Shown in pieces: positions 40,490 to 50,161 of a stretch of DNA of 64,000 nucleotides; position 1 is the first letter of the stretch, and each line of letters begins with the position of its first letter. The position numbers were made by a program, and so were the translations under genes. The DNA lies in contig NZ_FUWH01000001.1 of assembly GCF_900167075.1 (NCBI RefSeq), positions 558,001 to 622,000 of the forward strand. Reading direction: 5' to 3'. The notes below the pieces were generated by a model that did not search any database, was not told where the DNA came from, and saw nothing but the letters and a program-made list of their open reading frames with translations. The stretch is from Sediminibacterium ginsengisoli (GTDB lineage Bacteria; Bacteroidota; Bacteroidia; Chitinophagales; Chitinophagaceae).

Positions 40490-42244
40490 ATGATACAGGT
40501 ACTGTTCTCCAAGGAACTGACATCCGCTATCTGCTGGACCCTGGTTCATTCCCTCTGGCAGGGATTGATACTGGCGCTTGTAACCGGCGTGACCATGATC
40601 GCCACCCGTAAATCGGAAGCCCGTAAAAGATACCGGCTGCTGGTGGCTTTGTTCATGGTTTTTGTGACCGTGAGCATTGCAACTTTCTTTATGGAATGGC
40701 AGCACGCTACTGCACTTGCAGAACAGCAGATTCCTGCAGCAGCTGGTTACAGCAGTACAGACAACGCTGTGATCGTACAGGTTGTAACGGATGATAATAC
40801 TGCCACGTATAACCAGCAACTGATCAGCAGGATGAAAGATTACCTTGATAACAACGCTTCACTGATCGTGACCCTCTGGATGATCATTTTCCTTGCGAGG
40901 TTTGTACAATTCACCGGTGAACTGGTCTACGTACAGAGGCTCAAACACCATAGGGTTGTGCCGGTTTCAGGGTACTGGCGCCGCAAGCTTGCATTACTTG
41001 CAGAGAAACTGGATCTCGGTAAACCAATCCGCCTGCTCGAATCCGGTATGGTGAAAGTACCCGTGGTTATGGGTGTGCTGAAACCCGTGATCTTATTGCC
41101 CGCAGGCCTTATTACCAGGCTGCCCGAAGACGAAATCGAAGCAATACTGCTGCATGAACTCGCTCATATTAAACGCATAGATTATTTCGTGAATCTCCTG
41201 CAACGCTTTGCTGAAACATTGTTTTTCTTCAACCCGGCCTTATTATGGTTGTCTTCGATGATCAGGGAAGAAAGAGAGAATTGCTGCGATGATATTGCAG
41301 TATCCGTGACCAATAATAAAACACATTTCATCAATGCATTAATCAGTTTCCAGGAATATAATTTATCAAATAAAAATTATGCTATGACATTTCCAGGTAA
41401 AAAGAATCACCTGCTGAACAGGGCAAAGCGACTGATCGACAGCAGGAACAAAACGCTTAACACAACAGAAAAAAGTTTTCTCTCACTGGGAATGGGGCTG
41501 TTGCTTGTTTTCTCTTTTGCTACAGCACGTACGGTTACGCCGGTGGACAAAAAAGCAACAGAGGAACAAACGGTTGCTGCACACCATGAGATCGATACAG
41601 TTTACGCAGGTGGGGAAAAATCCATCAGTTCTTTTAGCGCAGTGGCCGAAGAGCATGCTGCCAGTGACATAATGGATACAGTTCCGGTAGCACCTAAAAG
41701 AAAAGCAGTTCCGGCAACCACACCGGCAGCACCCGCAGCACCATCAGTTCCCGGCTCTCCTGCCGCAGTTCCTGCAGCACCGGCCGTAGCTCCAAGATCT
41801 TCTGTACCTGCTGATGTAGTTGCACCTGTTCCGCCCGTACCACCCGCAATATCATCCGATTTTTCCAGTAAGTCGACCAACAGTCATACAGTTGATAAAA
41901 ACAGGGAACTGACAGTAGAAGCAACTTCAAGGGATGGACATGATTACAGGCTGAGGAAAACAAATGATCAGATCAAAGAACTGGTGATCGACGGGGTTAA
42001 GATCGATCCAGCATCTTACAAGGACTATAAGGAGTTGATCGATAAGCTTGACTCTCCGGACGATGGCAGAAGATCCATGGATTTCAATAAGTCTGAATGG
42101 AAGAAAACAAAACCGCGCGGAAAAGGAGATAATGCTGAAGCCGGTGCGTCATCTGTACCGGATAAATTCACCATGGGCGCGGATGTTAACATGCAGCGTA
42201 CAAAAGCGAATACTGACGCCAAATGGGAGGGGAAAGCAGAATGA
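40490..42244 (+). CDS. M56-family (BlaR1-like) membrane metallopeptidase sensor
   Basis: 584 residues. Four hydrophobic segments (about 12-36, 48-68, 120-140 and 325-345) with the zinc motif LLHELAHIKR (His222, Glu223, His226) on the loop, plus EERENCCDD, a typical downstream motif. After the last helix, instead of a penicillin-binding sensor, there is a Pro/Ala-rich linker (about 395-450), then a domain with DYRLRKTNDQIKELVIDGVK. This replaces the BlaR1 sensor, so the ligand is unknown. It is expected to cleave BlaI directly or indirectly. Its stop overlaps the next start in ATGA. Confidence 0.92.
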   Translation: MIQVLFSKELTSAICWTLVHSLWQGLILALVTGVTMIATRKSEARKRYRLLVALFMVFVTVSIATFFMEWQHATALAEQQIPAAAGYSSTDNAVIVQVVTDDNTATYNQQLISRMKDYLDNNASLIVTLWMIIFLARFVQFTGELVYVQRLKHHRVVPVSGYWRRKLALLAEKLDLGKPIRLLESGMVKVPVVMGVLKPVILLPAGLITRLPEDEIEAILLHELAHIKRIDYFVNLLQRFAETLFFFNPALLWLSSMIREERENCCDDIAVSVTNNKTHFINALISFQEYNLSNKNYAMTFPGKKNHLLNRAKRLIDSRNKTLNTTEKSFLSLGMGLLLVFSFATARTVTPVDKKATEEQTVAAHHEIDTVYAGGEKSISSFSAVAEEHAASDIMDTVPVAPKRKAVPATTPAAPAAPSVPGSPAAVPAAPAVAPRSSVPADVVAPVPPVPPAISSDFSSKSTNSHTVDKNRELTVEATSRDGHDYRLRKTNDQIKELVIDGVKIDPASYKDYKELIDKLDSPDDGRRSMDFNKSEWKKTKPRGKGDNAEAGASSVPDKFTMGADVNMQRTKANTDAKWEGKAE

Positions 42245-42747
42245 AAAAGACGGACAGCCTCAAAAAAAATAATGGTCAGCATTTTCGTGTTACGCCGGAT
42301 AAGAAAGCTGCATTAAATGAAGATGTTGTTGCCAAAAACATGCAGGCAGTGAATAATAAAACGCAACAGCGGAATCTTGCTGCAAATAGCGAGGTTATCA
42401 AAAGAAAAATTGCAGCCGAGGCACGTAAAGCTGAGAATGAACTAAGAAAGGCGAAACTGGACCAGCAGAACAAGCGCCACAACGAACAACGTAAAGCGGC
42501 AGCTGACCAGATGTTAAAGATCGTAGAAGATATCAAAGCCAGCAGCGTAGCTTTTGATATGGACAAGAGCTGGTTCGCACTCGATTCCAAAAGATTTGTC
42601 GTGGACGGGCGGGACATGACCGAACTTCTTCACAAATCCTTCAAAGAAAAATATCTTACCAATAACGGCATGGGCTATTATCTCGGCAATGTAAAGCTGG
42701 ATGGCCGCGGTATTTTCCTTTCTAATAAGGACCTCGCAAGCCGTTGA
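42241..42747 (+). CDS. Unknown protein coupled to the M56 sensor; possibly a split-off C-terminal domain
   Basis: 168 residues, starting at ATG 42241, which overlaps the M56 stop (ATGA). A first part rich in Lys, Ala and Gln (about 1-95) looks like a coiled coil (EARKAENELRKAKLDQQNKR). The C-terminal part (about 105-165) reads FALDSKRFVVDGRDMTELL and HKSFKEKYLTN, which resembles the last domain of many Bacteroidota M56 proteins and echoes the IKELVIDGVKIDPASYKDYK of the upstream protein. There is no signal peptide or membrane helix, although that domain is normally periplasmic. So it may be a C-terminal extension separated by a frameshift, or a cytoplasmic partner made by coupled translation. 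Confidence 0.6.
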   Translation: MKKTDSLKKNNGQHFRVTPDKKAALNEDVVAKNMQAVNNKTQQRNLAANSEVIKRKIAAEARKAENELRKAKLDQQNKRHNEQRKAAADQMLKIVEDIKASSVAFDMDKSWFALDSKRFVVDGRDMTELLHKSFKEKYLTNNGMGYYLGNVKLDGRGIFLSNKDLASR

Positions 42748-42894
42748 TCCTTTTTACCGACCACTTCTCCCGGTTTTTCTGAAAAACGCCTTCCTCTTTT
42801 CCAACCTGTAACCTACTTGTAACTCTTATGCAAAACGAGGGTCTGGCGCTGCCATGCCCGGTCAAAAAAAGAACATAATCGCAACTGACAATTT

Positions 42895-45699
42895 ATGAAA
42901 AAGAATTTCCTGGCAGTACTAGGGCTGCTGATTTCTCTCTGTACCTTCTCGCAAAGCGGAACCATTTCCGGAAAACTGATGGATTCGGCATCCGGAAAAG
43001 CATTGCCGCTGGCTACCGTCACTGTATTTAAAGCTCTTGACACGGCGATCATTACCTATCGTCTGAGTAATCCCGAAGGCGATTTTAAAGTGCCGGGTTT
43101 ACCATTGAATGTTCCTTTGCGGATGATCGCTACTTTCTCCGGTTATGGTGCTGTGCGGAAAGAGTTCACATTAACAGCCGAAAAAAACAATTTACAGCTG
43201 GATACATTACGCTTATCAACAACCTCCAAACTGCTGGATGAAGTAATAGTGATCTCGGAACGTCCGCCGGTAGTGATTAAGAACGATACCGTTGAATTCA
43301 ACGCTTCTGCATTTAAAACCCTGCCGAACGCACTGGTGGAAGACCTTTTGAAAAAGCTGCCCGGTGTACAGGTAGATGCAGATGGTAATATCACCGTAAA
43401 CGGAAAAGCCGTGAACAGGATCCTGGTAGATGGCAAGACCTTTTTCGGCAGCGATCCTAAAATGGCATCGCGCAACCTGCCTGCAAACGTGATCGATAAA
43501 GTACAGGTAGTGGATGATAAAGAAGAATTATTGCGCAATGGCGATGATAACATGAACAATGTAGGTAAGGTGGTCAATATCACATTAAAGAAAGGCGTCA
43601 AAAAAGGCATGTTCGGAAAAGTATATGCCGGAGCCGGAGACCAGGAACGCTATGAAGCAGGAGCTATCGCTAATATATTCCGTGATACGCTGCAGGTAAG
43701 TTTACTTGGCTATGTCAATAACCTGAACCGTCCGGGTTTCAGCTTTACAGAACTGATGCAGACTGCAGGCCTGGAAAGAAGCAACAGCAATCTCAACAGC
43801 AGGAGTACCAGCATCTGGAACAATGGCTCCGGCAGCGGGATTTCTGTTAACGGGATCAGCTTTGGCGGATCGCAGAATACAGGAGGTATTGCTGCAAGTA
43901 AAGGCTTGGGTATTAATATTAACCACGCACCGAGTTCAAAACAGTCTTTGTTTGCACAGTATTTCTATGGCAATATTCTGATAGACAGGATCAACGAGTC
44001 TGACGTAAGCCAATACAGAGGCGACAGTATTATCCGCAACAGTACGGTGGTAACGGGAGATGTGGTTAATAACGCGCATAATATCGGTATCGGCGGAAAA
44101 TTCAATCCCGATTCTGTAACAACCATCATGGCAAGCGCCAACTATACGATAGGCCTTTCAGACGAAGACCGTTTCAGCAATATTGCCAGCACGCATAACC
44201 TGTTAGGTCCGCTGAGCAATGGTCTTATATTGCAGAATAACGAGTCGAAGACCTATTATTACCGCCATAACTTTACATATACGCGGGCGTCTAAAACGAA
44301 AAAGGGAAGACGGATCAGCATATCGCATAACCTGGATATCAACAACAACTTCACTGATTTTACCACCAACTCGAATACACATTATATCTATCCTGTGGCA
44401 TACGATACGCTGCTTGCACAGCTGCGTTCCACAGGTGTTCCTAAAACGAATGCAAATGTGGGCGTGCTGTACAGCGAGCCATTGAACAAGAACCTGATTG
44501 CAAGGTTTGGCAGCAGGTACGAGTATTCAAAACTGAATAACAATATCAATACGTTCAATCCAAATGCCGGCAATACTGCCTATGATGTGCCGAATCCGGC
44601 ATTAAGCAGCACTTTCAATCGTGAAAGCCATTATTTCTATGTATCCGGTGGTCTTGAATGGAAACTGAAAGAACTGTACATCACACCAACTTTAAGATGG
44701 CAGATCCAGAATATCGATAATATCTTCAGCGGCTTCCCGATCAAACAGAACCGGAATGACCTGTTACCTGTACTGTCGATCAGGTATAAAACCCTTAATC
44801 TGAATTACAGTAAAGATATCTCACTTCCTTTCTACACTTACCTGATGCCTGTTACAGATAATACCAATCCGTATTTTATCTCAAAAGGTAATGCCAACCT
44901 TTTACCTGCAGAAAGGCATAACATCTCTCTCAATTACTTTGTGAACAATACCAAACGTAACCTGAGTGTGGGAGCAAATGGTGGCGGCAGCTTCTCGAAA
45001 AGCGATGTGATTCAGGAAGTAACTGTAGATAATAAAGGTATTCAGACCAATGTGCCTGTGAATGCCGACGGTACTGATAATTTCTGGTTAAACTACAACA
45101 TCAACAAACAATACAAAAACAATCAGAAATTCATTGTTTCCTGGAATATGGGCGCTTATTACTCTTATAACAGGAGCCAGCTCTTGTACAATGGAGCAAA
45201 AAGCTGGCAAAAATCTTTCCAGATTAACCAGTGGGCCGGATTTAATATGAACTTCAACGATAAGCTTGAACTCAATGCGAGCTATAGTTTGAATAATACC
45301 TTTACGAGGTACACTTCCAGCACTTTCACTCCATTGAATGTGGTAACTCATTATGTTAACACTGAAGCGATCCTGCGTTACCCCAAACATGTGATCTGGG
45401 AAACCAATATCAACTACAGCTACAACGGAAGTCTGCAGGGCGGTTTGCCTAAAGACATCACCCGCTGGAATGCAGCTGTTAACTTCACGATGCTCAAAGA
45501 TGAAAAGGGAGTATTGCGTATCGGTGTAAATGATATCCTCGATAAATTCAGAAGCATCAGTATGTATGCTTCCGGCAACAGAACCACTATTTCCCGCACC
45601 AACGTACTGGGCAGGTATTTCATGGCAACTTTCACGTACAATATCCGTGCGATCGGGGCTAAGAAAAAAGTGGGTGGCGACAAGTTATTCCTCTTCTAA
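42895..45699 (+). CDS. Outer-membrane beta-barrel protein with regulatory-like N-terminal domain
   Basis: 934 residues. Signal peptide 1-20 (FLAVLGLLISLCTFSQ). Carboxypeptidase-regulatory-like domain (about 22-105: GTISGKLMDSASGKALPLAT), then the plug-like region (about 110-235) with VEDLLKKLPGVQVDADGNIT, RILVDGKTFFGSDPKMASRN and LPANVIDKVQVVDDKEE, and a barrel whose late part has SKGNANLLPAERHNISLNYF. The long plug with DGKTFFGSDP is characteristic of one subgroup of the OMP_b-brl_3 family in Bacteroidota; cargo unknown. It lies 147 nt after the BlaI/M56 genes and is a possible target of that system (inference). A symmetrical terminator separates it from the convergent next gene. Confidence 0.88.
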   Translation: MKKNFLAVLGLLISLCTFSQSGTISGKLMDSASGKALPLATVTVFKALDTAIITYRLSNPEGDFKVPGLPLNVPLRMIATFSGYGAVRKEFTLTAEKNNLQLDTLRLSTTSKLLDEVIVISERPPVVIKNDTVEFNASAFKTLPNALVEDLLKKLPGVQVDADGNITVNGKAVNRILVDGKTFFGSDPKMASRNLPANVIDKVQVVDDKEELLRNGDDNMNNVGKVVNITLKKGVKKGMFGKVYAGAGDQERYEAGAIANIFRDTLQVSLLGYVNNLNRPGFSFTELMQTAGLERSNSNLNSRSTSIWNNGSGSGISVNGISFGGSQNTGGIAASKGLGININHAPSSKQSLFAQYFYGNILIDRINESDVSQYRGDSIIRNSTVVTGDVVNNAHNIGIGGKFNPDSVTTIMASANYTIGLSDEDRFSNIASTHNLLGPLSNGLILQNNESKTYYYRHNFTYTRASKTKKGRRISISHNLDINNNFTDFTTNSNTHYIYPVAYDTLLAQLRSTGVPKTNANVGVLYSEPLNKNLIARFGSRYEYSKLNNNINTFNPNAGNTAYDVPNPALSSTFNRESHYFYVSGGLEWKLKELYITPTLRWQIQNIDNIFSGFPIKQNRNDLLPVLSIRYKTLNLNYSKDISLPFYTYLMPVTDNTNPYFISKGNANLLPAERHNISLNYFVNNTKRNLSVGANGGGSFSKSDVIQEVTVDNKGIQTNVPVNADGTDNFWLNYNINKQYKNNQKFIVSWNMGAYYSYNRSQLLYNGAKSWQKSFQINQWAGFNMNFNDKLELNASYSLNNTFTRYTSSTFTPLNVVTHYVNTEAILRYPKHVIWETNINYSYNGSLQGGLPKDITRWNAAVNFTMLKDEKGVLRIGVNDILDKFRSISMYASGNRTTISRTNVLGRYFMATFTYNIRAIGAKKKVGGDKLFLF

Positions 45700-45718
45700 C
45701 CAACTATACCCAGAGCAA

Positions 45719-45753
45719 AAAAATCCCGGCAGGTAATGCCGGGATTTTTATTT
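45719..45753. terminator. Bidirectional terminator between convergent outer-membrane genes
   Basis: Stem AAATCCCGGCA/TGCCGGGATTT with loop GGTAA, A tract before and T tract after, between stops at 45699 (plus) and 45777 (minus). It can work on both strands. Confidence 0.9.
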
Positions 45754-45776
45754 GTATGATGCGTTTTAATTGCTGA

Positions 45777-48251
45777 TCAGCCTGCACTTACCCGCCTGAT
45801 CTCTTCAGAAATACCTGAGTTTTTACGGGTATCCTTAAAGGTTTTGCCAAACCTGTAACTGAATGCAATATTCACCACGCGGGTATCTCTCTTGAGCCTG
45901 AAATATTCAGTAGCCTGCTGAAAAGTAGTATTACCGTTCATGGCCTGTGTGTAAAATAGATCACGCACATTCAGTTTCAGACTACCCTTGTTTTTTAATA
46001 CCTGTTTGGAGATACCAATGCCCGCCTGCCCGGTTGGTTCTGTGATTTCCTGCAGTTCCTGCTGGCTGGTATTGAAGAAGCCGGATAATTCTGCCGCCCA
46101 GCCTTTCCCTAACCTGAACTGATTGCCGAGATTCAGATTGGCCTGGGTAAGCGAGGCTTTTAACCTGTTGTACACTGTTCCCTCAATAATACGGTGATTG
46201 ATGCTTGCCTGGAAAGATAAAGACCACCATGCAGCCGGTGCAAGCTGTGTGCTTACAGATAAGCCAAGATTTTTCATGCTGCCAAGATTGCCCTCTGTGT
46301 ATACGATGATCCCGCTGGTATCGTTCAGGAATACCTGCGAGAAATAATCGGTAGTGATGCCGTAGCTCGCTGTTGTGGTAAGCAACTGTTTGTACTGGTG
46401 GCTTACTTCGAAATTCCAGGTGTACTGCGGCCTGAAGAATGGATTGCCTTTCTGGTAAGTGTATTTATTGATCTGGTATACAAACGGGTTCAGTTTCTGA
46501 AATGCCGGTCTGTCAATGCGTTTGCCGGCACTGAATGAAAAACTATGAGTTTCATTCACCTTATAAGTGAGCTGTGCAGTGGGAAAGAGATTGCCGTATT
46601 GCCTGGAAAAAGCCGAGTCTTTTCTTGTTGTATTACCTTTTTGTTCGGCATCGTAATCCGTGTATTCAAAACGCAGGCCGGCATCCAGTTCCCACTTGCC
46701 GTAATGCTGTGACGCAGACAGATACAGTGCGTGTATCCGTTCTTTATAAACGAAATGATTTGTTTTGGCTGCATCAGGTTCCCATAAACCGTTGTTGTAA
46801 TAACTGTATGCGGCAATATTATCTGTATTTACCAGCGCTGATTTCCAGCCCGCCTGTAATCTGCCTTTTGATAATTGTTGTGTATAATCGGCCTTTCCTG
46901 AAAAAATAACCAGATCCGCAGGAAGAACACCTTTTGAGATCTCTGTGGTGGTTGTTGTCCCGGTAAGTGTGTTGTTGAAGAACTGCTCGCCTTCGGTTCT
47001 GTAAGCCAGGTAATCCAGATCAACCGAAATATCCTGTTGTTTGCTGAACGCGTGCCTGAGGTAAATATTGCCGCCATGATTTTTCCAATCACTGGTGGTG
47101 CTGTTGGTGCTCAGAATGGAAGAGTCTTTTACTCCCGCTGCGTTCATCCACTGTCCGGGGCTACGGCCATCACCATCCCGGCTCGAATTCAAACCTGTGA
47201 ATGAGATACCCATGCTGGTTTTGTCACTCAGGAAATAATCAACGCCCCCCCTGCCGGTATTGCTGAAAAGCTTACTGCCGAGGTAGCTGAACTGTTCAAA
47301 ATAAGATAAGACTGGTTGTTGGTAAGTTCTGTATGCATAGAGATCGGTGAAATTCCGGTTGGCTGTGAGTGCGTAAGAAAGAAAAACGTTGAACCGGTTA
47401 TTCCTGTAATTCAGGTTGAAGCTGTTGTTGCTTTTATAATAGCGTCCCTGTCCGTAGGCAACAGCCAGGTTCCCGTTCAGTCCTTTCGTTTTTGTTTTTT
47501 TTGTTTTGATGTTGATAATGCCGGTGCTTCCGGTTGCATCATATTTGGCAGGCGGGTTGGTCATGATCTCGAGTTGTTCCAGCTGCGATGCGGGCAGGCT
47601 GTTCAGCAATGCGATCAATCCTTCACCTGAAAGGTAAGAGGGCTTATCGTCAACAAGGATCAATACATTCTGTCTTCCTTTCAGGGAAATAACACCGCTT
47701 TTATCAACACTTACGCCCGGCGATTTTTCAAGTATCTCCAGTGCGGTTGCCCCCACGTTTGTAATGGCTGATTCGATGTTTACAATAGTGCGTCCTGCCT
47801 TGAACTCGATCAGTGGTTTTTTGCTGGTAACGGTTACGCCGCTGAGTTCTGCTACGGCTGTCTGTAAATGTAAAATCCCGACATGCCGGCCTGCAGTGTC
47901 TGTGGTAAGCTGAACCGGCAGCAGCAGCTGTTTATGACCGGTGTAGGAAACAGATAGCAGGTATTTCCCCGGGGCAATCTGCTCGAGCTGAAACCTTCCC
48001 TGTTTGTCGCTGAGTGCAATTTTAATAACGCTGGAATCTTTCTGTTTTAAAAGGTGCACGCTGGCAGATTCAACAGAACGCCCGTCGGCATTCAGGATGG
48101 TGCCGCCGAGAGGGGGAAAGGTGGTTTGCGATGATGCTGCAAAGCTGAATGTGAGCAGGCATGCTGCTGTTAAAAAGGAGGAAAGATTCACATGAAATAG
48201 TTTAATGAAAAATCTTTCTAAACTCAATCCTTTTTGGCAGGAGGCCAACAA
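45777..48251 (-). CDS. Outer-membrane beta-barrel protein (OMP_b-brl_3 family)
   Basis: Up to 824 residues; the hydrophobic signal segment SSFLTAACLLTFSFAASSQ starts at about residue 24, so the true start may be further downstream than ATG 48251 (a GTG at 48191 is in frame). Regulatory-like domain (about 48-130: GTILNADGRSVESASVHLLK), plug-like region (ALEILEKSPGVSVDKSGVIS, LEIMTNPPAKYDATGSTGII) and a barrel with FSFSAGKRIDRPAFQKLNPF and KGNPFFRPQYTWNFEVSHQY. The end reads IAFSYRFGKTFKD. Paralogue of the genes at 15468 and 62173. The cargo is unknown. It lies 36 nt after the DUF5723 gene and is probably cotranscribed with it. Confidence 0.87.
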   Translation of the reverse strand: MLASCQKGLSLERFFIKLFHVNLSSFLTAACLLTFSFAASSQTTFPPLGGTILNADGRSVESASVHLLKQKDSSVIKIALSDKQGRFQLEQIAPGKYLLSVSYTGHKQLLLPVQLTTDTAGRHVGILHLQTAVAELSGVTVTSKKPLIEFKAGRTIVNIESAITNVGATALEILEKSPGVSVDKSGVISLKGRQNVLILVDDKPSYLSGEGLIALLNSLPASQLEQLEIMTNPPAKYDATGSTGIINIKTKKTKTKGLNGNLAVAYGQGRYYKSNNSFNLNYRNNRFNVFLSYALTANRNFTDLYAYRTYQQPVLSYFEQFSYLGSKLFSNTGRGGVDYFLSDKTSMGISFTGLNSSRDGDGRSPGQWMNAAGVKDSSILSTNSTTSDWKNHGGNIYLRHAFSKQQDISVDLDYLAYRTEGEQFFNNTLTGTTTTTEISKGVLPADLVIFSGKADYTQQLSKGRLQAGWKSALVNTDNIAAYSYYNNGLWEPDAAKTNHFVYKERIHALYLSASQHYGKWELDAGLRFEYTDYDAEQKGNTTRKDSAFSRQYGNLFPTAQLTYKVNETHSFSFSAGKRIDRPAFQKLNPFVYQINKYTYQKGNPFFRPQYTWNFEVSHQYKQLLTTTASYGITTDYFSQVFLNDTSGIIVYTEGNLGSMKNLGLSVSTQLAPAAWWSLSFQASINHRIIEGTVYNRLKASLTQANLNLGNQFRLGKGWAAELSGFFNTSQQELQEITEPTGQAGIGISKQVLKNKGSLKLNVRDLFYTQAMNGNTTFQQATEYFRLKRDTRVVNIAFSYRFGKTFKDTRKNSGISEEIRRVSAG

Positions 48252-48287
48252 TCAAAAAGCGATTTATATAAACGGCAAGAGAAGAGC

Positions 48288-49709
48288 TTAGCGTACCGGG
48301 CAGTCGAGGCGGCTGATCACTTTCCGCCTGCTGAAAGGATGGATATTCAGCATCAGGTAACCCCCGCCGTTCAGTTGCGGATTCTTTTTGAGGATGCCGA
48401 AATTATGTATGCCAGCCACCAGCGGACCGATCTTTACTGCTGCCCCGATCCATAACTGACCTTCTGTATTGTACTGTATCGGCAGGTAAGCACCCCAGGC
48501 AATGGTTTCCCAGCGCGGTGTAATGGTAAGCAGGTTCAGTTCACGGGTGCGTAGTTTTCTTGCATCGGCACTTGAATAGAAATTAAGGCTCAGGTCGCCG
48601 TTGATGTAAACATTCTTCGAGATCCTTTTGTCAACATTCAAAACAAGCCTTGTTGGCATACTGATGCTGAACTGACTGGCGTAAGGTGCAAAGGAACTGA
48701 ACACAGTGGCAAGTGTATCGTGCAGACCTTCAATATCGTTAACGCCATTGAATTTCCTTGCCAGTGAAGTATCGGTAATATTGGTGTTGAAATTGCCGAA
48801 CTGCGCAGAATAAATGCTCGACACGAATTTGTTGGCGCCGATATCCATCAGGCTGGCGCCGAATTTCCAGGAGTAACCGGGAAGATTGTCTTCATTTACT
48901 TCATTGTAACTGTTCAGGTCATAGATTGTGTATTCAACCCCAAGGCTTAATCCGAAACCTGTTTTGGTGTTTTTCAGGAATTCTTTTGTGGAAGGATTAC
49001 CGGTTGCTGTCTGGTCGTAGTTGGATGAATAGCCAACCGCCCCTCCGCCTGCAACCAGCATGTATGCCGTATCGGAACCGTTCCTGATCTCCGTGAACGA
49101 AAATTTATCGGCTTTGGCAAAAGCGCCTGAAATACTGCGCATGATCTGTAATGTAATACCACCTGTAAGTCTGCCCGAAGATGATTCATGCAGTACCTGG
49201 GAATAATTCAGGTCGCCTTCTATCCAGCCTGCATGCGTGAAAAAACCACTCAGGTAAGCAGTATTCCTGTTCTGCTTAAAGAATTCATTATAGCCATTGA
49301 TGCTGTCAGACCAGTTAAAAGCTGAGGTCTTGATATGGTTATAGGTCCTCGCCCTTAATCCGACAGCGATCGCTTGTTTATCATTGAATTTGTAATGAAA
49401 GCCGAGGAGGCCCAGGTCCAGGTTATTATGTAGTCTCCTGTTCGAATAACCGCTTTTGATATTGATGTCTGCGCTGTCGTAATTGCCGAGGGAAAAATGA
49501 TCAAGCATGAGTGCATTGGTGGCCTGTTTTACCTGGAACGACAATACGTTTACATCCCATTTGTATACGCTGCCAACAGCTGCTGCAGGATTATTCCTGA
49601 TTGCGGTACTTCCGCCGAAAGGCGAACCATTTACGGAATGATAACCCTGTCCGTATCCGGAACAGAAAAAAATGCATACAAGGAAGATGATACAACTTGT
49701 CGTTTTCAT
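48288..49709 (-). CDS. DUF5723-type outer-membrane protein
   Basis: 473 residues with signal peptide 1-20 (IIFLVCIFFCSGYGQ). The N-terminal pattern GYHSVNGSPFGGSTAIRNNPAAAVGSVYKWDVNVLSFQV and repeated amphipathic beta strands with aromatic girdles (LDLGLLGFHYKFNDKQAIAV) indicate a FadL-like barrel of the DUF5723 group. It ends with LNGGGYLMLNIHPF, then a short basic tail. The function is unknown; such proteins are often secretion-linked or lipid-transport-like in Bacteroidota. Its upstream region is the long gene-free stretch 49710-50161. Confidence 0.78.
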   Translation of the reverse strand: MKTTSCIIFLVCIFFCSGYGQGYHSVNGSPFGGSTAIRNNPAAAVGSVYKWDVNVLSFQVKQATNALMLDHFSLGNYDSADINIKSGYSNRRLHNNLDLGLLGFHYKFNDKQAIAVGLRARTYNHIKTSAFNWSDSINGYNEFFKQNRNTAYLSGFFTHAGWIEGDLNYSQVLHESSSGRLTGGITLQIMRSISGAFAKADKFSFTEIRNGSDTAYMLVAGGGAVGYSSNYDQTATGNPSTKEFLKNTKTGFGLSLGVEYTIYDLNSYNEVNEDNLPGYSWKFGASLMDIGANKFVSSIYSAQFGNFNTNITDTSLARKFNGVNDIEGLHDTLATVFSSFAPYASQFSISMPTRLVLNVDKRISKNVYINGDLSLNFYSSADARKLRTRELNLLTITPRWETIAWGAYLPIQYNTEGQLWIGAAVKIGPLVAGIHNFGILKKNPQLNGGGYLMLNIHPFSRRKVISRLDCPVR

Positions 49710-49813
49710 GGTACATGGAAATGCCGCATGTTAGGGCGGGTATTTCGGCGCAGGCAAGATAAATAAAAATCAGGCTGACTTACATTAAGTGCGGTTATGT
49801 GCAATAATAACAC

Positions 49814-49885
49814 GGCAAGCGGTAAAAAAGCGGTTGTAAACAGAAAGTCCCCTGTAGAAACAGGGGACGTCTTCGATTGCTTGCC
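49814..49885 (+). ncRNA. Candidate structured RNA: nested stem-loop in a gene-free region
   Basis: Outer arms GGCAAGCGGT (49814-49823) and ATTGCTTGCC (49876-49885) pair over 10 bp, two of them G-U. Inside is a perfect 9-bp hairpin GTCCCCTGT/ACAGGGGAC with loop AGAA (49847-49868). The G-U pairs hold only on the plus strand, favouring a plus-strand RNA. Promoter evidence is poor (TACATTAA at 49781). It could instead be part of the minus-strand leader of the DUF5723 gene, with a 7-bp outer stem. No known RNA family is recognised. Confidence 0.35.
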
Positions 49886-49974
49886 ATATAAGAAAAAGAG
49901 ATAAGTAATAATTGTTTAACCCTTGCCCGAACTTCTTTCAGTAGTAAAGCGGTTAGTTTTGATTGATGAATCAA

Positions 49975-50100
49975 AGATAATAAAGCGATCGGAAATAACA
50001 AATATTTATTTTATTAATTAATTATTATTTCAAGAAATATTTAAAATAAATCACTAATTGTTCAAAAAATAATTAAATATAAAATATTTTAATTTGTTTA
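49975..50100. other. Very AT-rich gene-free tract
   Basis: About 125 nt dominated by A and T, with several ATTAATTA and AAATATTT runs, between the inverted repeat TTTGATT/AATCAAA (49958-49975) and the strong terminator at 50101. No open frame or promoter is convincing. Such tracts can be intrinsically curved. Confidence 0.5.
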
Positions 50101-50140
50101 TTTAAAAGAATGCCCGTTTTTTAACGGGCATTCTTTTAAA
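50101..50140. terminator. Perfect 18-bp inverted-repeat terminator after the aminotransferase gene
   Basis: TTTAAAAGAATGCCCGTT pairs perfectly with its complement around a TTTT loop. It follows the stop of the minus-strand aminotransferase gene (50162) by 21 nt; the arms give U tracts on either strand. Confidence 0.88.
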
Positions 50141-50161
50141 CTTTAAGTGATTGAAAATCAA

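Noticed and set aside
42225..42244. Canonical -1 frameshift signal joining the M56 gene to the next frame
   Set aside because: The G/A-rich stretch does not form an in-frame X XXY YYZ heptamer, and the ATGA overlap gives a simpler route by coupled translation.
49795..50001. 68-codon minus-strand frame in the gene-free region upstream of the DUF5723 gene
   Set aside because: Contains the nested stem-loop and part of the AT-rich tract; no recognisable family or start signal.
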